From: DATMQA01 sp035566895
GTDB lineage: Bacteria; Verrucomicrobiota; Verrucomicrobiia; Limisphaerales; UBA8199
Reading direction: 5' to 3'
NCBI GenBank assembly: GCA_035566895.1
Contig: DATMQA010000163.1
Location: 1-30,866 of the forward strand
Length of the DNA: 30,866 bases
The position numbers and the translations under genes were made by a program. The notes beneath the pieces are model-generated. The model worked only from the letters and a program-made list of their open reading frames with translations, did not search any database and was not told where the DNA came from. How positions within the stretch are numbered: the stretch's first letter is position 1; the number at the start of each line of letters is the position of its first letter. Below are positions 1-9,141 of the stretch, in pieces.

Positions 1-87
1 TTCTTCGTCTGGCTGAGAGCGAGCGCCTGCCTGCGCATCTCCTATTGGGTAGTGATGCCGTTGAATATGCTGGCCAAGCGGAAGTGA
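1..87 (+). CDS. C-terminal end of an unidentified protein (partial)
   Basis: The first reading frame is open from the left edge to a TGA at 85-87, giving 28 residues that end in MLAKRK. Most codons end in G or C, as in the real genes of this window. The peptide is hydrophobic and aromatic (FFVWL, ISYWVV) with a basic tail, so it could be the end of a membrane protein. The stretch is too short to identify a family, and chance openness cannot be excluded. From 88 to 249 I see no further gene or terminator. Confidence 0.35.
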   Translation, partial: FFVWLRASACLRISYWVVMPLNMLAKRK

Positions 88-249
88 CGCGGGCAGCCGA
101 TGCACAACTCTGGCGGGAGGCCAGCCTCTCGACTGATTTCAATACCGTGGGGGCTTTACCTGCTGTGCTGTTTTGAGCGCACACGCCCACACACAATACC
201 ATTAACACTGTTAGCATAATTGAAAACGCAAGGAGCAACGAAAACAGAT

Positions 250-591
250 ATGAAGACATCAATGAAATCACTAAATCTGCCAAAACCCATCGCGACCTAC
301 TTCGCGGCGGACAAAAATGACAGCGAAACGCTCTCTCAATGTTTCACTGAAAACGCCGTCGTGAAGGATGAGGGACACACCTACAAGGGCCGAGCGGCGA
401 TCAAGCAATGGAAGACGGTTACTTCGACCAAATACGAATACACCAGCGAGCCTGTCGCGTGCGAAGAGAAGGACGGGATAATAGTTGTCATCAGCCACCT
501 GGTTGGAAATTTTCCCGGCAGCCCCGTTGACCTTCGATTCTTTTTCAAGCTCGAAGGGGACAAGATTGCGTCGCTGGAAATTATCCCCTAG
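250..591 (+). CDS. NTF2/SnoaL-like small protein
   Basis: Encodes 113 residues if the ATG at 250 is used; an AGGAG lies at 231-235, with a slightly long spacer. An in-frame TTG at 220 and an ATG at 262 are alternatives. The pattern is that of the SnoaL-like NTF2 fold: an N-terminal helix (IATYFAADKNDSETL), then CFTENAVVKDEGHTYKGR, the segment AAIKQW, and a C-terminal sheet ending in KIASLEIIP. Members act as small enzymes or ligand-binding proteins. There is no signal peptide, so it is probably cytoplasmic. The substrate cannot be inferred. Its TAG overlaps the stop of a possible remnant on the other strand. Confidence 0.75.
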   Translation: MKTSMKSLNLPKPIATYFAADKNDSETLSQCFTENAVVKDEGHTYKGRAAIKQWKTVTSTKYEYTSEPVACEEKDGIIVVISHLVGNFPGSPVDLRFFFKLEGDKIASLEIIP

Positions 592-692
592 GTTTCCACG
601 GCCAAGTGTTTGGTCCAATCAGTAACCGTCAGCGCGACGATCACGTTGGGGGCGTTGGCTTTGAGCCGGGCGTTCTTGCGCCAGTTGATGCA
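588..692 (-). pseudogene. Possible 3' remnant of a lost gene
   Basis: On the minus strand about 34 codons ending in TAG at 588-590 encode a gene-like peptide (NWRKNARLKANAP, then VIVALTVTDWTKHL). Upstream the frame runs straight into the low-complexity repeat at 701-780, where the translation becomes repeated Trp/Phe/Leu. This would fit the end of a gene whose body was lost or replaced by the repeat. I do not recognise the family. It is an inference from composition only and may be a chance frame. Confidence 0.25.
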
Positions 693-700
693 GGGGGAAA

Positions 701-780
701 AACACCAAACACAAGCGAAAAAACACCAAAAACCAAACACCAAACACCAAAGAAACTTCAAACTCCAAACACGAAACTTC
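701..780. repeat. Degenerate CACCAAA word repeat
   Basis: An A/C-rich stretch is built from variants of ACACCAAA and CTTCAAACTCCAAAC, with irregular period (about 7-9 bases). The strands are strongly skewed, with almost no G on the plus strand. It begins near the end of the possible gene remnant at 588-692 and is not a CRISPR because there are no unique spacers. Confidence 0.8.
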
Positions 781-812
781 AGCAGGATTCCCATTCGGCA
801 AAGTATGAAGAA

Positions 813-870
813 GGGGACCAAGGGACTAAAGGACCAAGGGACTAAAGGGACCACAAGACCAGGGGACCAC
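813..870. repeat. GGGACCAAGGGACTA word repeat, copy 1
   Basis: About six units of a 9-base word alternate between GGGACCAAG and GGGACTAAA, then drift to ACAAGACCA and GGGGACCAC. It shares the exact 15-mer GGGACCAAGGGACTA with the larger array at 3503-3632, and the same drift into GACCAC words. The two arrays are therefore members of one dispersed family rather than independent low-complexity sequence. Confidence 0.85.
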
Positions 871-997
871 AGCGGTTGCTGCAGATTAGTCAATTTTTTT
901 GTTGCATTCAGCCACGCTTCTTGATAGCCTCGCTTTCCGCGGGCAACGGAATGCAGAGGACTAGTTGGAACAGGAACAGTTGAGAGAAGCTATGGCG

Positions 998-1819
998 ATG
1001 AAAAAACATATCATAAAAGCATTCACACCCATATCGGCCGTTGCCGCCGTGTTTGGTCTGGCGGCGTCGGACGCGCAGGCTCGAAGCACTCGCTTGTTCG
1101 AGTACGATTTCCCCGCCTCCTGGAATGGGACAGGCACGGCGATAACGGACATCAGCCCCGCAGGTAACAACGGCTTTCTCGACGGGACCCTGGCGTTGTC
1201 TGCGGCTGTGCCGCCGGGAGCTCCGGGCGGGACCCAATCAATCGACACGAGTGCCGGAGGCATCCTGACCAGTGCGACCGGTTTGCTGAATAATTCGACG
1301 GTCTTCGGCTCCGGCGGCTTCATCTACAACGTGTCGTTTATGTGGAATGGAACGGATTCCGCTTCCTTTGGTCACACTCAAAAGCTTATTGACTACGCGG
1401 GCACGGAATCCCTGCAGTTGGTCACAACCACCGGTGCGGCGGCTCTTCAAATGGCCTTTACCGACGATCTCGGCAACTCCGCGCCCGTGGTCTCCACAAC
1501 CGTCTTACCCAACACTTGGTACAACGTGAAGCTCACGTTCAACGCCACTGCAATGGTCGCCGGCGATGTGGCCGGAACGGCGAGCATGGTGGTTAACGGG
1601 GGGGCGCCCATCACGGGCGCGGCGACCAAGGGCACCTACGGTGACAGTTTAAATCGCCCCATCGGCGTCGGCCAACTGGGGGCCAACTTCGGTTACCTGG
1701 TAGGTTTCAAGGGAGATATTTACGATCCGTCCGTCAGCCTTGTGCCGGAACCCTCGACGCTCGCCCTGGGCACGCTGGGCGGTTTGGGCATGATGTTGCT
1801 CCGTCGCCGGAAATCCTGA
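998..1819 (+). CDS. PEP-CTERM exported protein, LamG-like body
   Basis: 273 residues from the ATG at 998, chosen because GAGAAG at 984-989 is eight bases upstream; ATG 992 and TTG 965 are in-frame alternatives. A signal peptide (MKKHIIKAF, hydrophobic run, cleavage near AQA) is followed by a beta-rich body that resembles a concanavalin A-like fold, with GTESLQLVTTTG and LPNTWYNVKLTFNA motifs. The protein ends with VPEPSTLALG, a short glycine-rich hydrophobic helix and RRRKS. That is the PEP-CTERM sorting signal, recognised by an exosortase that is not in this window. The product is likely an envelope or extracellular-matrix protein. The PEP signal is seen directly; the fold is a weaker inference. 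Confidence 0.9.
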   Translation: MKKHIIKAFTPISAVAAVFGLAASDAQARSTRLFEYDFPASWNGTGTAITDISPAGNNGFLDGTLALSAAVPPGAPGGTQSIDTSAGGILTSATGLLNNSTVFGSGGFIYNVSFMWNGTDSASFGHTQKLIDYAGTESLQLVTTTGAAALQMAFTDDLGNSAPVVSTTVLPNTWYNVKLTFNATAMVAGDVAGTASMVVNGGAPITGAATKGTYGDSLNRPIGVGQLGANFGYLVGFKGDIYDPSVSLVPEPSTLALGTLGGLGMMLLRRRKS

Positions 1820-1837
1820 TGGCCATTTTAAGAACGC

Positions 1838-1870
1838 AAAGGCCGCCAGCAATGGCGGCCTTTCTGCTTT
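1838..1870 (+). terminator. Rho-independent terminator after PEP-CTERM gene
   Basis: A perfect 10-base stem AAAGGCCGCC / GGCGGCCTTT (1838-1847 and 1854-1863) with a six-base loop is followed by TTTCTGCTTT. It starts 19 bases after the PEP-CTERM stop codon. The symmetric A/T flanks would also let it act on the opposite strand. It separates the PEP-CTERM gene from the sulfotransferase gene. Confidence 0.85.
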
Positions 1871-1949
1871 GGGCTTCCTGATCGCGTTTTAAAAAGCAAA
1901 ATCCCATGGACATTTCCGGCCGCACCATCAAAATCAAAAACCGTTTTAC

Positions 1950-3500
1950 ATGAGCCAGCCGCGGCCAAACAAACCAGACAAGGGGATCGAGCGGCTTTGC
2001 CAGGAAGCCGGCGAGGCCTGGAGGCGGCAGGATTACCAGAAAAGCATCAGCTTGCTGGAACTGGCAGTGCAGAAAGACCCCTCCAACTCGAGCCTCCATC
2101 TCAACCTGGCGCGCGCGCACGGCCTGCGTTACGACTATTCCGCCGTCGAACGCTGCCTCGAGAAAGCGTTGCAAGTTTCGCAAGGGCGCGTCCAAATTCT
2201 CGAGGAAGCGGCGGGGATTTGTTCGGCTTTCAAGAATCTCGATATGATGCTGGGTTACCTCGAGCGCGCCAGCCAGAAAAAGGGGGTCTCGATTGACGCG
2301 CTGATCTCACTGGCGGACATCTACGTCCTGGACAATCGGATGGATGAGGCGGCTGAAGTGGTCGAGCGCGCGGCGCGGATGGATCGGAAGGACCCGCGCG
2401 TGCTGCTTAAAGAGGCGCTGCTCAAGCAACAGCGCGGCCAAGTCAACGAGGCGGAATCCCAATTCCGCGATGTGCTGGCGAACAGCGCGGCTGACGCTCT
2501 GACTCGTGTCCGCGCGGCCTACACCCTGGCCGGCATTTTGGATGGGGCGGGCCAATACGACGAGGCCATGACCGCGTTGTTGGAAGGCAAGGCCATTCAA
2601 CGCACCCAGGCGGCGGTGTTGGCAGCCCCGCTCCAGCAGATGCAAAACCTTAACCAGGAAATGGCGCGAGCCATCACCCCCGCCATTTTGGACCGTTGGC
2701 GCGCTGACGCCGCCAGGCTTCAGCCCGCCCGGCGCCTCGCCCTGCTCGCCGGCCATCCCCGCTCCGGCACCACCCTGCTCGAGCAAGTGCTCGAGGCGCA
2801 CAGCGACGTGATTAGTCTTGAAGAGACGACTCTGATCCACGACGAGATATACCGGCCCATGGCGCTGGATTTCCCTCCCGGCGCCGGCATTTTTCAGATG
2901 CTGGACTCGGCTCCGCCCAGCGTGCTCCGTCATTTGCGTGAAAACTATTTCTGCTGCGCTGAAAGGTTCCTCCGCCAGGCCATCGGCAGCCGATTGCTGG
3001 TGGATAAGAATCCCGGGTTGAATGTCATGGTCCCCGTTCTCGCGCGAGTTTTGCCCGAGACGAAATTCCTGGTTGCGTTGCGGGACCCGCGTGACGTGGT
3101 GATGAGTTGTTTTATGCAAGCGCTGACGCTCACGCCGGCCAGTTCCGCCTACTTGACCATGGGGGAGACGGTGAAGCAGTATGCCAACGTGATGGACTTC
3201 TGGCGGGCGATGCTCCCGCGCATGGGAGCTCAAGGGATGCATGTCCGCTATGAGGAGATGGTGGACGACCTGCCGGCGGTGGCCCGCTCAGTGCTGGGGT
3301 TTCTGGGCCTGGGGTTTGAAGATAACGTCCTGAAGTTTCACGAGCATGCGCGCACGAAGCGCGTAAACTCTCCGTCCTACGCGGAGGTAAGAAAGCCACT
3401 TTATCGAACGGCGGTCGGCCGCTGGCGGAACTACGAGAAATATCTTGAACCCTATATGCCTGGCCTGGAGCCGTTCGTGAAAGAGCTGAATTACCACTGA
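1950..3500 (+). CDS. TPR-repeat sulfotransferase
   Basis: 516 residues. The N-terminal half (about 10-230) is helical with TPR-like repeats (AWRRQDYQKSISLLELAV; DNRMDEAAEVVERAARMD; QRGQVNEAESQFRDVLA; GAGQYDEAMTALLEG). The C-terminal half is a PAPS-dependent sulfotransferase: the 5'-phosphosulfate loop is GHPRSGTTLLEQ at 268-279 and the 3'-phosphate motif is LRDPRDVVMSCF near 376-387. Such fusions are known in many bacteria, where the TPR part is thought to hold a protein or glycan substrate. The substrate here is unknown. It lies downstream of a PEP-CTERM gene but behind a strong terminator, so it is a separate unit. No clear Shine-Dalgarno sequence precedes the ATG. Confidence 0.9.
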   Translation: MSQPRPNKPDKGIERLCQEAGEAWRRQDYQKSISLLELAVQKDPSNSSLHLNLARAHGLRYDYSAVERCLEKALQVSQGRVQILEEAAGICSAFKNLDMMLGYLERASQKKGVSIDALISLADIYVLDNRMDEAAEVVERAARMDRKDPRVLLKEALLKQQRGQVNEAESQFRDVLANSAADALTRVRAAYTLAGILDGAGQYDEAMTALLEGKAIQRTQAAVLAAPLQQMQNLNQEMARAITPAILDRWRADAARLQPARRLALLAGHPRSGTTLLEQVLEAHSDVISLEETTLIHDEIYRPMALDFPPGAGIFQMLDSAPPSVLRHLRENYFCCAERFLRQAIGSRLLVDKNPGLNVMVPVLARVLPETKFLVALRDPRDVVMSCFMQALTLTPASSAYLTMGETVKQYANVMDFWRAMLPRMGAQGMHVRYEEMVDDLPAVARSVLGFLGLGFEDNVLKFHEHARTKRVNSPSYAEVRKPLYRTAVGRWRNYEKYLEPYMPGLEPFVKELNYH

Positions 3501-3502
3501 GC

Positions 3503-3632
3503 CGACCACAGGACTAAGGGACTAACTAAGGGACTAAGGGACCAAGGGACCAAGGGACTACAAGACCACGGGACCACGAGACCAAGAGACCACGAGACCA
3601 CGGGACCACAGGACTAAGGGACTAAAGGACTA
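3503..3632. repeat. GGGACCAAGGGACTA word repeat, copy 2 (long)
   Basis: About fourteen degenerate units of 8-9 bases fill the whole gap between two convergent genes. Units are GGGACTAA, GGGACCAAG, GAGACCACG and GGGACCACA variants, arranged so that similar units cluster: ACTA words at both ends and GACCACG words in the middle. The array starts two bases after the sulfotransferase stop and its last unit (GGACTAG) contributes the TAG stop of the oxidoreductase on the other strand. It shares a 15-mer with 813-870. No spacer sequences are present. Confidence 0.9.
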
Positions 3633-5090
3633 GCCATCCAGTGTCCAGCCCTTGCGGTAGGTATGGCGCAGTAAATCGCCGGCTTCAGCGCAGTCGGTGA
3701 CCTGCCCGGTGGCGCCGTCGTATTTTATCTTCCGGCCGACGCGGTAGGCCACCAGGCCGAGCAACATCATTTCGATCATGTCGCTGGCGTAACCGAAGTC
3801 GCAGGAGGTCTTGAGGCTGCCCTTGCAAGCCTTGAGCCATTCCTGCTGGAAGTTGCCCATGGGCGGAAACTGCGCCGCTTTGCTTCGCGGGTGATAATAA
3901 GTCAGGTCGGACTCGTTGCCCCGGGGCATGAGAAAGCGCGACTGAAAATCGGCCACCAGGCAGCCACTGGAGCCCTCGAAGAGCACGCCGTGACCAATCT
4001 TGTCCAGGTCAATGCCCGGATGCGGAGACTCGGGCAAGGCGCCGCCCTGATACCAGGAGACCTTGATTTCCGAGCGCCAGTCGTTGGCCGGGATATCAAA
4101 ATGGGTTTCCAGTTTGACCGGGGTCACTTCGGGATTGAACGGGTCGCCCTTGCCTTCGGCGGAGGTGGGGAGGCCGGCGTCGATGGCGTTCCAAGCCAGG
4201 TCCATGGTGTGGCTGCCCATGTCGCCCACCTGGCCGCTGCCCCAATCCCAATGCATGTTCCAGTGGAGGCAGCCCCCTTTGAAGTATTCGGAGTTGTAGG
4301 GATGAAACGGCGAGGGCCCCAGCCATAAATCGTAGTTGATGTAAGCGGGAGGCTCGCCTTCGGAAGCCAGATAGTCGGCGCGGGGGACCTTCCGGTTGCC
4401 CCAGGCGCTCACCTCTTCGAGTTTGCCGATGGCTCCGTCGCGGATCATCTCACGCACTCGGTTGAAATTGGCGAACTGGTGGCGCTGCGTTCCGACCTGC
4501 GAGGCGAGCTTATGCTTGTTCTTGCGCCAAGTGGCGCGGATGACGCGCGCCTCCTCGACACTGTTGACCAGCGGTTTTTCGCAGAAGACGTGTTTGCCGC
4601 GATTCATCGCCCAGTTGGTGACAAAGGCGTGGGTGTGATCCAGCGTGCAACAGATGATGGCGTCAATGTTCTTTTGGTCGAGACACTGGCGCCAGTCGGC
4701 ATAGAGCTTCGCCTGGGGGAACTTTTTGGCGGCGGCCGCCAGGTGTTGCTCGTTGACATCGCAGAGGGCGACGACGTTTTCGCCGGCAACCCCAGCGAAA
4801 TGGTCCTGCGCCCGATGGCCGACGGCGATCAGGGCGAGGTTTAACTTATTGCCAGGAGTCGCAGCCCCAAAGAGTTTAAAGCGAGGCAAGAGCACTGCCG
4901 ACCCTGCCACCACCGCGGCAGACCTGAGGAACCGGCGTCGTGGGACGAGCGGGGCCGCGTGCGAGAGGACGTGCTCTGGAGGACGGTTGGTGGCTTTCCC
5001 CTCACCCCAGCCCTCTCCCTTGGGGAGAGGGGGCGCCGCCGACGAGCGCGGTTTTGCAGGCGGTTGCGACTCGGGGGCTTTCGCATTCAT
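3630..5090 (-). CDS. Tat-exported Gfo/Idh/MocA family oxidoreductase
   Basis: 486 residues from the ATG at 5090, the only start codon upstream of the Tat signal. A twin-arginine signal (VPRRRFLRSAAVVAGSAVLL, about residues 45-64) directs it to the periplasm. It is followed by an NAD(P)-binding Rossmann domain (LNLALIAVGHRA; VVALCDVNEQHLAAA) and the family lysine in FCEKPL (E171-K172-P173). The C-terminal domain has LHWNMHWDWGSGQVGDMGSH. Such proteins are abundant in Verrucomicrobiota and Planctomycetota and usually act on sugars or inositols; the substrate is unknown. The gene lies 11 bases behind thiC, so it may be cotranscribed under the TPP riboswitch although no thiamine role is evident. 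An odd repeat-derived insert sits before the Tat motif. The Rossmann loop (AVGHRA) is not the classical GxGxxG. Confidence 0.9.
   Translation of the reverse strand: MNAKAPESQPPAKPRSSAAPPLPKGEGWGEGKATNRPPEHVLSHAAPLVPRRRFLRSAAVVAGSAVLLPRFKLFGAATPGNKLNLALIAVGHRAQDHFAGVAGENVVALCDVNEQHLAAAAKKFPQAKLYADWRQCLDQKNIDAIICCTLDHTHAFVTNWAMNRGKHVFCEKPLVNSVEEARVIRATWRKNKHKLASQVGTQRHQFANFNRVREMIRDGAIGKLEEVSAWGNRKVPRADYLASEGEPPAYINYDLWLGPSPFHPYNSEYFKGGCLHWNMHWDWGSGQVGDMGSHTMDLAWNAIDAGLPTSAEGKGDPFNPEVTPVKLETHFDIPANDWRSEIKVSWYQGGALPESPHPGIDLDKIGHGVLFEGSSGCLVADFQSRFLMPRGNESDLTYYHPRSKAAQFPPMGNFQQEWLKACKGSLKTSCDFGYASDMIEMMLLGLVAYRVGRKIKYDGATGQVTDCAEAGDLLRHTYRKGWTLDG
4995..5031. repeat. CCCTCTCCC palindromic word inside a CDS
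   Basis: The plus strand reads CTCACCCCAGCCCTCTCCC followed by TTGGGGAGAGGG, a short palindrome of a style often seen in intergenic repeats of bacterial genomes. Here it lies inside the N-terminal leader of the oxidoreductase, where it is translated in frame as PLPKGEGWGEGK between residues about 24 and 36, ahead of the Tat motif. Confidence 0.7.
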
Positions 5091-5101
5091 GGGGATGGGC
5101 C

Positions 5102-6958
<1,857 letters not shown>

Positions 6959-7011
6959 AATGTACCTTTCGTTCGGATTCTCAGGAACCAACTCCAAGGG
7001 CCCGGGTCAAG

Positions 7012-7125
7012 TGGCATCCCTTCGCCAGCATTACCTGGAGCAGGTTCAACGGGTCTGCGACACTCCCGCGCCGCACTCTCAGCCTTAGCGTCCCGGAAAG
7101 CGGGACGACTGGTTGGCTCCCCTGT
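7012..7125 (-). promoter_or_regulatory. TPP riboswitch (THI element) upstream of thiC
   Basis: On the minus strand, in order: CAGGGGAGCC, a helix with the stem GTCCCGCTTTCCGGGAC, then GGCTGAGAG, a variable stem (GCGGCGCGGGAGTGTCGC), ACCCGTTGAACCTG, CTCCAGGTAATGCTGG and CGAAGGGA. These are the conserved blocks of the thiamine pyrophosphate aptamer (CUGAGA, ACCCGUUGAACCUG and the GAAGGGA closing strand). It ends about 55 bases before the thiC ATG. No terminator hairpin with a U-tract follows, so control is more likely through access to the ribosome binding site than through transcription attenuation; that part is inference. Confidence 0.97.
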
Positions 7126-7134
7126 GATAAACAG

Positions 7135-7163
7135 AGGTTAGGCCGAAGCTGACGGGGCGTCAA
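7135..7163 (-). promoter_or_regulatory. Sigma70-like promoter of the thiC riboswitch transcript
   Basis: Minus strand TTGACG (7163-7158), a 17-base spacer and TAACCT (7140-7135). The -35 matches five of six consensus bases; the -10 keeps T1, A2 and T6. The predicted start falls about ten bases before the riboswitch, as expected. Confidence 0.6.
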
Positions 7164-7185
7164 GGCGCGATCCGGGCACCCAAAA

Positions 7186-7210
7186 AGTTAAATGGGTTAA
7201 AAGAGTTAAT
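7186..7210. repeat. GTTAA word repeat
   Basis: AGTTAAATGGGTTAAAAGAGTTAA: three copies of GTTAA at 8-9 base spacing, in the gap between the thiC promoter and the end of the histidine kinase gene. It is short and AT-rich compared with its surroundings. Confidence 0.55.
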
Positions 7211-7248
7211 TGAGGGACTGCGCGCCGGGTGTTTATTGGTCCTGAAAT

Positions 7249-9141
7249 CTAACGGTCGAGGCAGTTGCGGACGAGCTCGGATAGTTTGCCCGGGGCGTAG
7301 GGTTTGGGCAGGAAGTTGACGCCTTCCCGGAGGGATTGGTGCGCGCCGGTCATGCCCGGGCTGTAGCCGGTGGTGAAGATGACTTTGAGGGCCGGATTGC
7401 TTTTCCTGAGTTGAACTGCCAGGTCCGTGCCCATCATGCCTCCGGGCATGACAATATCGGTGAGCAGCATATCAATCTCGCCTTTCTGCTGGTGCCAAAC
7501 GGCGAGAGCGGCGGGGCCGGAACTGGCCACCAGAACACGGTAACCCAGCAAGCCGAGGACTTCCGCGACCATCTCGCGCAAAGTAGGTTCATCTTCGGCG
7601 AGCAGGATGGTTTCGGTGCCCGAACAGTCGGGCGGGCCGGCTTTGGCCTCGGGAGGCTGCGGGACAGTTTGTTGGGAGAGCGGAAAGTAAATGTGGAAAG
7701 TGGTGCCAAGCTGGAGCTGGCTTTGGACCTCAATCCAGCCGCGGTGCTGTTTGACGATGCCATAGACGGTGGCGAGCCCCAGACCGGTGCCTTTGCCGAT
7801 TTCCTTGGTCGTGAAAAAAGGCTCGAACAAATGGCCGAGCGCCTGGGCGTCCATGCCGCAGCCGGTGTCGGCGACGGTGAGGCAAACGAATTGGCCGGGC
7901 CTGGACTCCGGATGGGCTTTGGCGGCAACCCCGTCGAGGGTGACCAGGCTGGAGCCGAGGAGCAGGCGGCCGCCGCGCGGCATGGCGTCACGGGCGTTGA
8001 TGGTAAGGTTGACGACAATCTGCTCGATCATGCCGCGGTCGGCGTAAATCGGGGGCAGGTTGGGCGGGCAATCGGTTTCAAAAACGATATGTTCGCCGAC
8101 CAATTGGCGGAGCATGGCGCTGACACTCTGGATGACTTCGCCCAACTGGACGTTGCGGAATTGAAGGATTTGTTTGCGGCTGAAGGTCAACAGTTGGCGC
8201 ACCAGGCTGGCGGCGCGCTCGGCCGAGCGGCGGATTTCGGCGATGGATTTCGAGTGCGGCCCCTCTTCACCCAGGCGCATGGAAAGCATGGAGGCATGGC
8301 CGTGCACGACGGTGAGGATATTATTAAAATCGTGGGCGACACCGGCGGCAAGCTGGCCGATGGCCTCCATTTTCTGCGCCTGGCGAAACTGTTGTTCGGC
8401 ATGAATACGCTCCTGCATTTCGCGGCGCAGTTCCTGGTTGGCCACTTCGAGTTCGCGCGTGCGCAGGGCGGCCATTTGCGTCAGCTCGCTGAGCTTGAGT
8501 CGAGCCTGGCAGTTGAGTTCCCATTTTCGAGTGAAGGCATAGGCCAGTTGGAGCACTTCGACATTGTCGAAAGGCTTTTTCAGGAGCACGAGGTTGTCGC
8601 GCGCGCCAAGCTTGCGGACCATTTCCTCCCAGGAATAATCGGAGTAGGCGGTGCAGATGACGACCTGAAGTTGGGGATCAGCCTCCCAAACCCGGGTAGC
8701 GGTCTCGATGCCATCCCAGCCTGGAGGCATGCGCACATCGACGAAGGCCATGGCGTAAGGACGGCCGGCGGCAAGGGCTTGCTTGACCTTTTCGAGCGCC
8801 TCCTGTCCCTGGTGGGCCGAATCGAGCTCAAAATCGGCGGCCGGCACCGGGGCTTCCAGTACGCCGAACAAGGCGGCCTCGGCCTGGAGCAGCGCTGGTT
8901 GCGGGCGATTGCCGCCCGCGAGCACCTTGCGGAAGTCATCGTGGATGGCCGGGTTGTCATCGACAATGAGGATGCGGTGGTTGGCCAGGGACGGCAGGGC
9001 CGCCAGCAGGTCGTCATTGGGGCAGGCGACCGCACTGCCGGCCGTTTTGTCGTCCGCTTTGGGTTCGGCGACGGGCGCTGTCGGCGCGAACTGGTACTCA
9101 GCTTCGGATGGTGCTCGCCTAGGTACGATGTCCGTGTGCAT
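7249..9141 (-). CDS. Hybrid histidine kinase, REC-HisKA-HATPase-REC
   Basis: 630 residues from the ATG at 9141, set by AGAGGG six bases upstream. The N-terminal receiver domain (ILIVDDNPAIHDDF near 57-70, phospho-acceptor D135 in FVDVRMP, K in LLKKPF near 189) is followed by a coiled coil (about 210-255). The HisKA domain has H270 in GVAHDFNNIL, and the HATPase carries NLTINARDAMPRGG, DTGCGMD and GTGLGLATVYGIV. A C-terminal receiver has D562 in LLTDIVMPGG and a KPY lysine. There is no membrane segment or sensor domain, so it must be cytoplasmic and get its input through the first receiver or a partner. No response regulator with an output domain is nearby, which makes it an orphan. Confidence 0.95.
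   Translation of the reverse strand: MHTDIVPRRAPSEAEYQFAPTAPVAEPKADDKTAGSAVACPNDDLLAALPSLANHRILIVDDNPAIHDDFRKVLAGGNRPQPALLQAEAALFGVLEAPVPAADFELDSAHQGQEALEKVKQALAAGRPYAMAFVDVRMPPGWDGIETATRVWEADPQLQVVICTAYSDYSWEEMVRKLGARDNLVLLKKPFDNVEVLQLAYAFTRKWELNCQARLKLSELTQMAALRTRELEVANQELRREMQERIHAEQQFRQAQKMEAIGQLAAGVAHDFNNILTVVHGHASMLSMRLGEEGPHSKSIAEIRRSAERAASLVRQLLTFSRKQILQFRNVQLGEVIQSVSAMLRQLVGEHIVFETDCPPNLPPIYADRGMIEQIVVNLTINARDAMPRGGRLLLGSSLVTLDGVAAKAHPESRPGQFVCLTVADTGCGMDAQALGHLFEPFFTTKEIGKGTGLGLATVYGIVKQHRGWIEVQSQLQLGTTFHIYFPLSQQTVPQPPEAKAGPPDCSGTETILLAEDEPTLREMVAEVLGLLGYRVLVASSGPAALAVWHQQKGEIDMLLTDIVMPGGMMGTDLAVQLRKSNPALKVIFTTGYSPGMTGAHQSLREGVNFLPKPYAPGKLSELVRNCLDR

Larger units (their letters stand above)
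592..997. other. Intergenic region with two word repeats
   Basis: This gap of about 400 bases lies between the NTF2-like gene and the PEP-CTERM gene. It holds the possible gene remnant (588-692) and two unrelated low-complexity word repeats (701-780 and 813-870). The last 100 bases are unique sequence and should carry the promoter of the PEP-CTERM gene, but no convincing -35/-10 pair was found. Confidence 0.6.

Noticed and set aside
3503..3632. CRISPR array
   Set aside because: Units are 8-9 bases, degenerate and contiguous, with no spacers, leader or cas genes.
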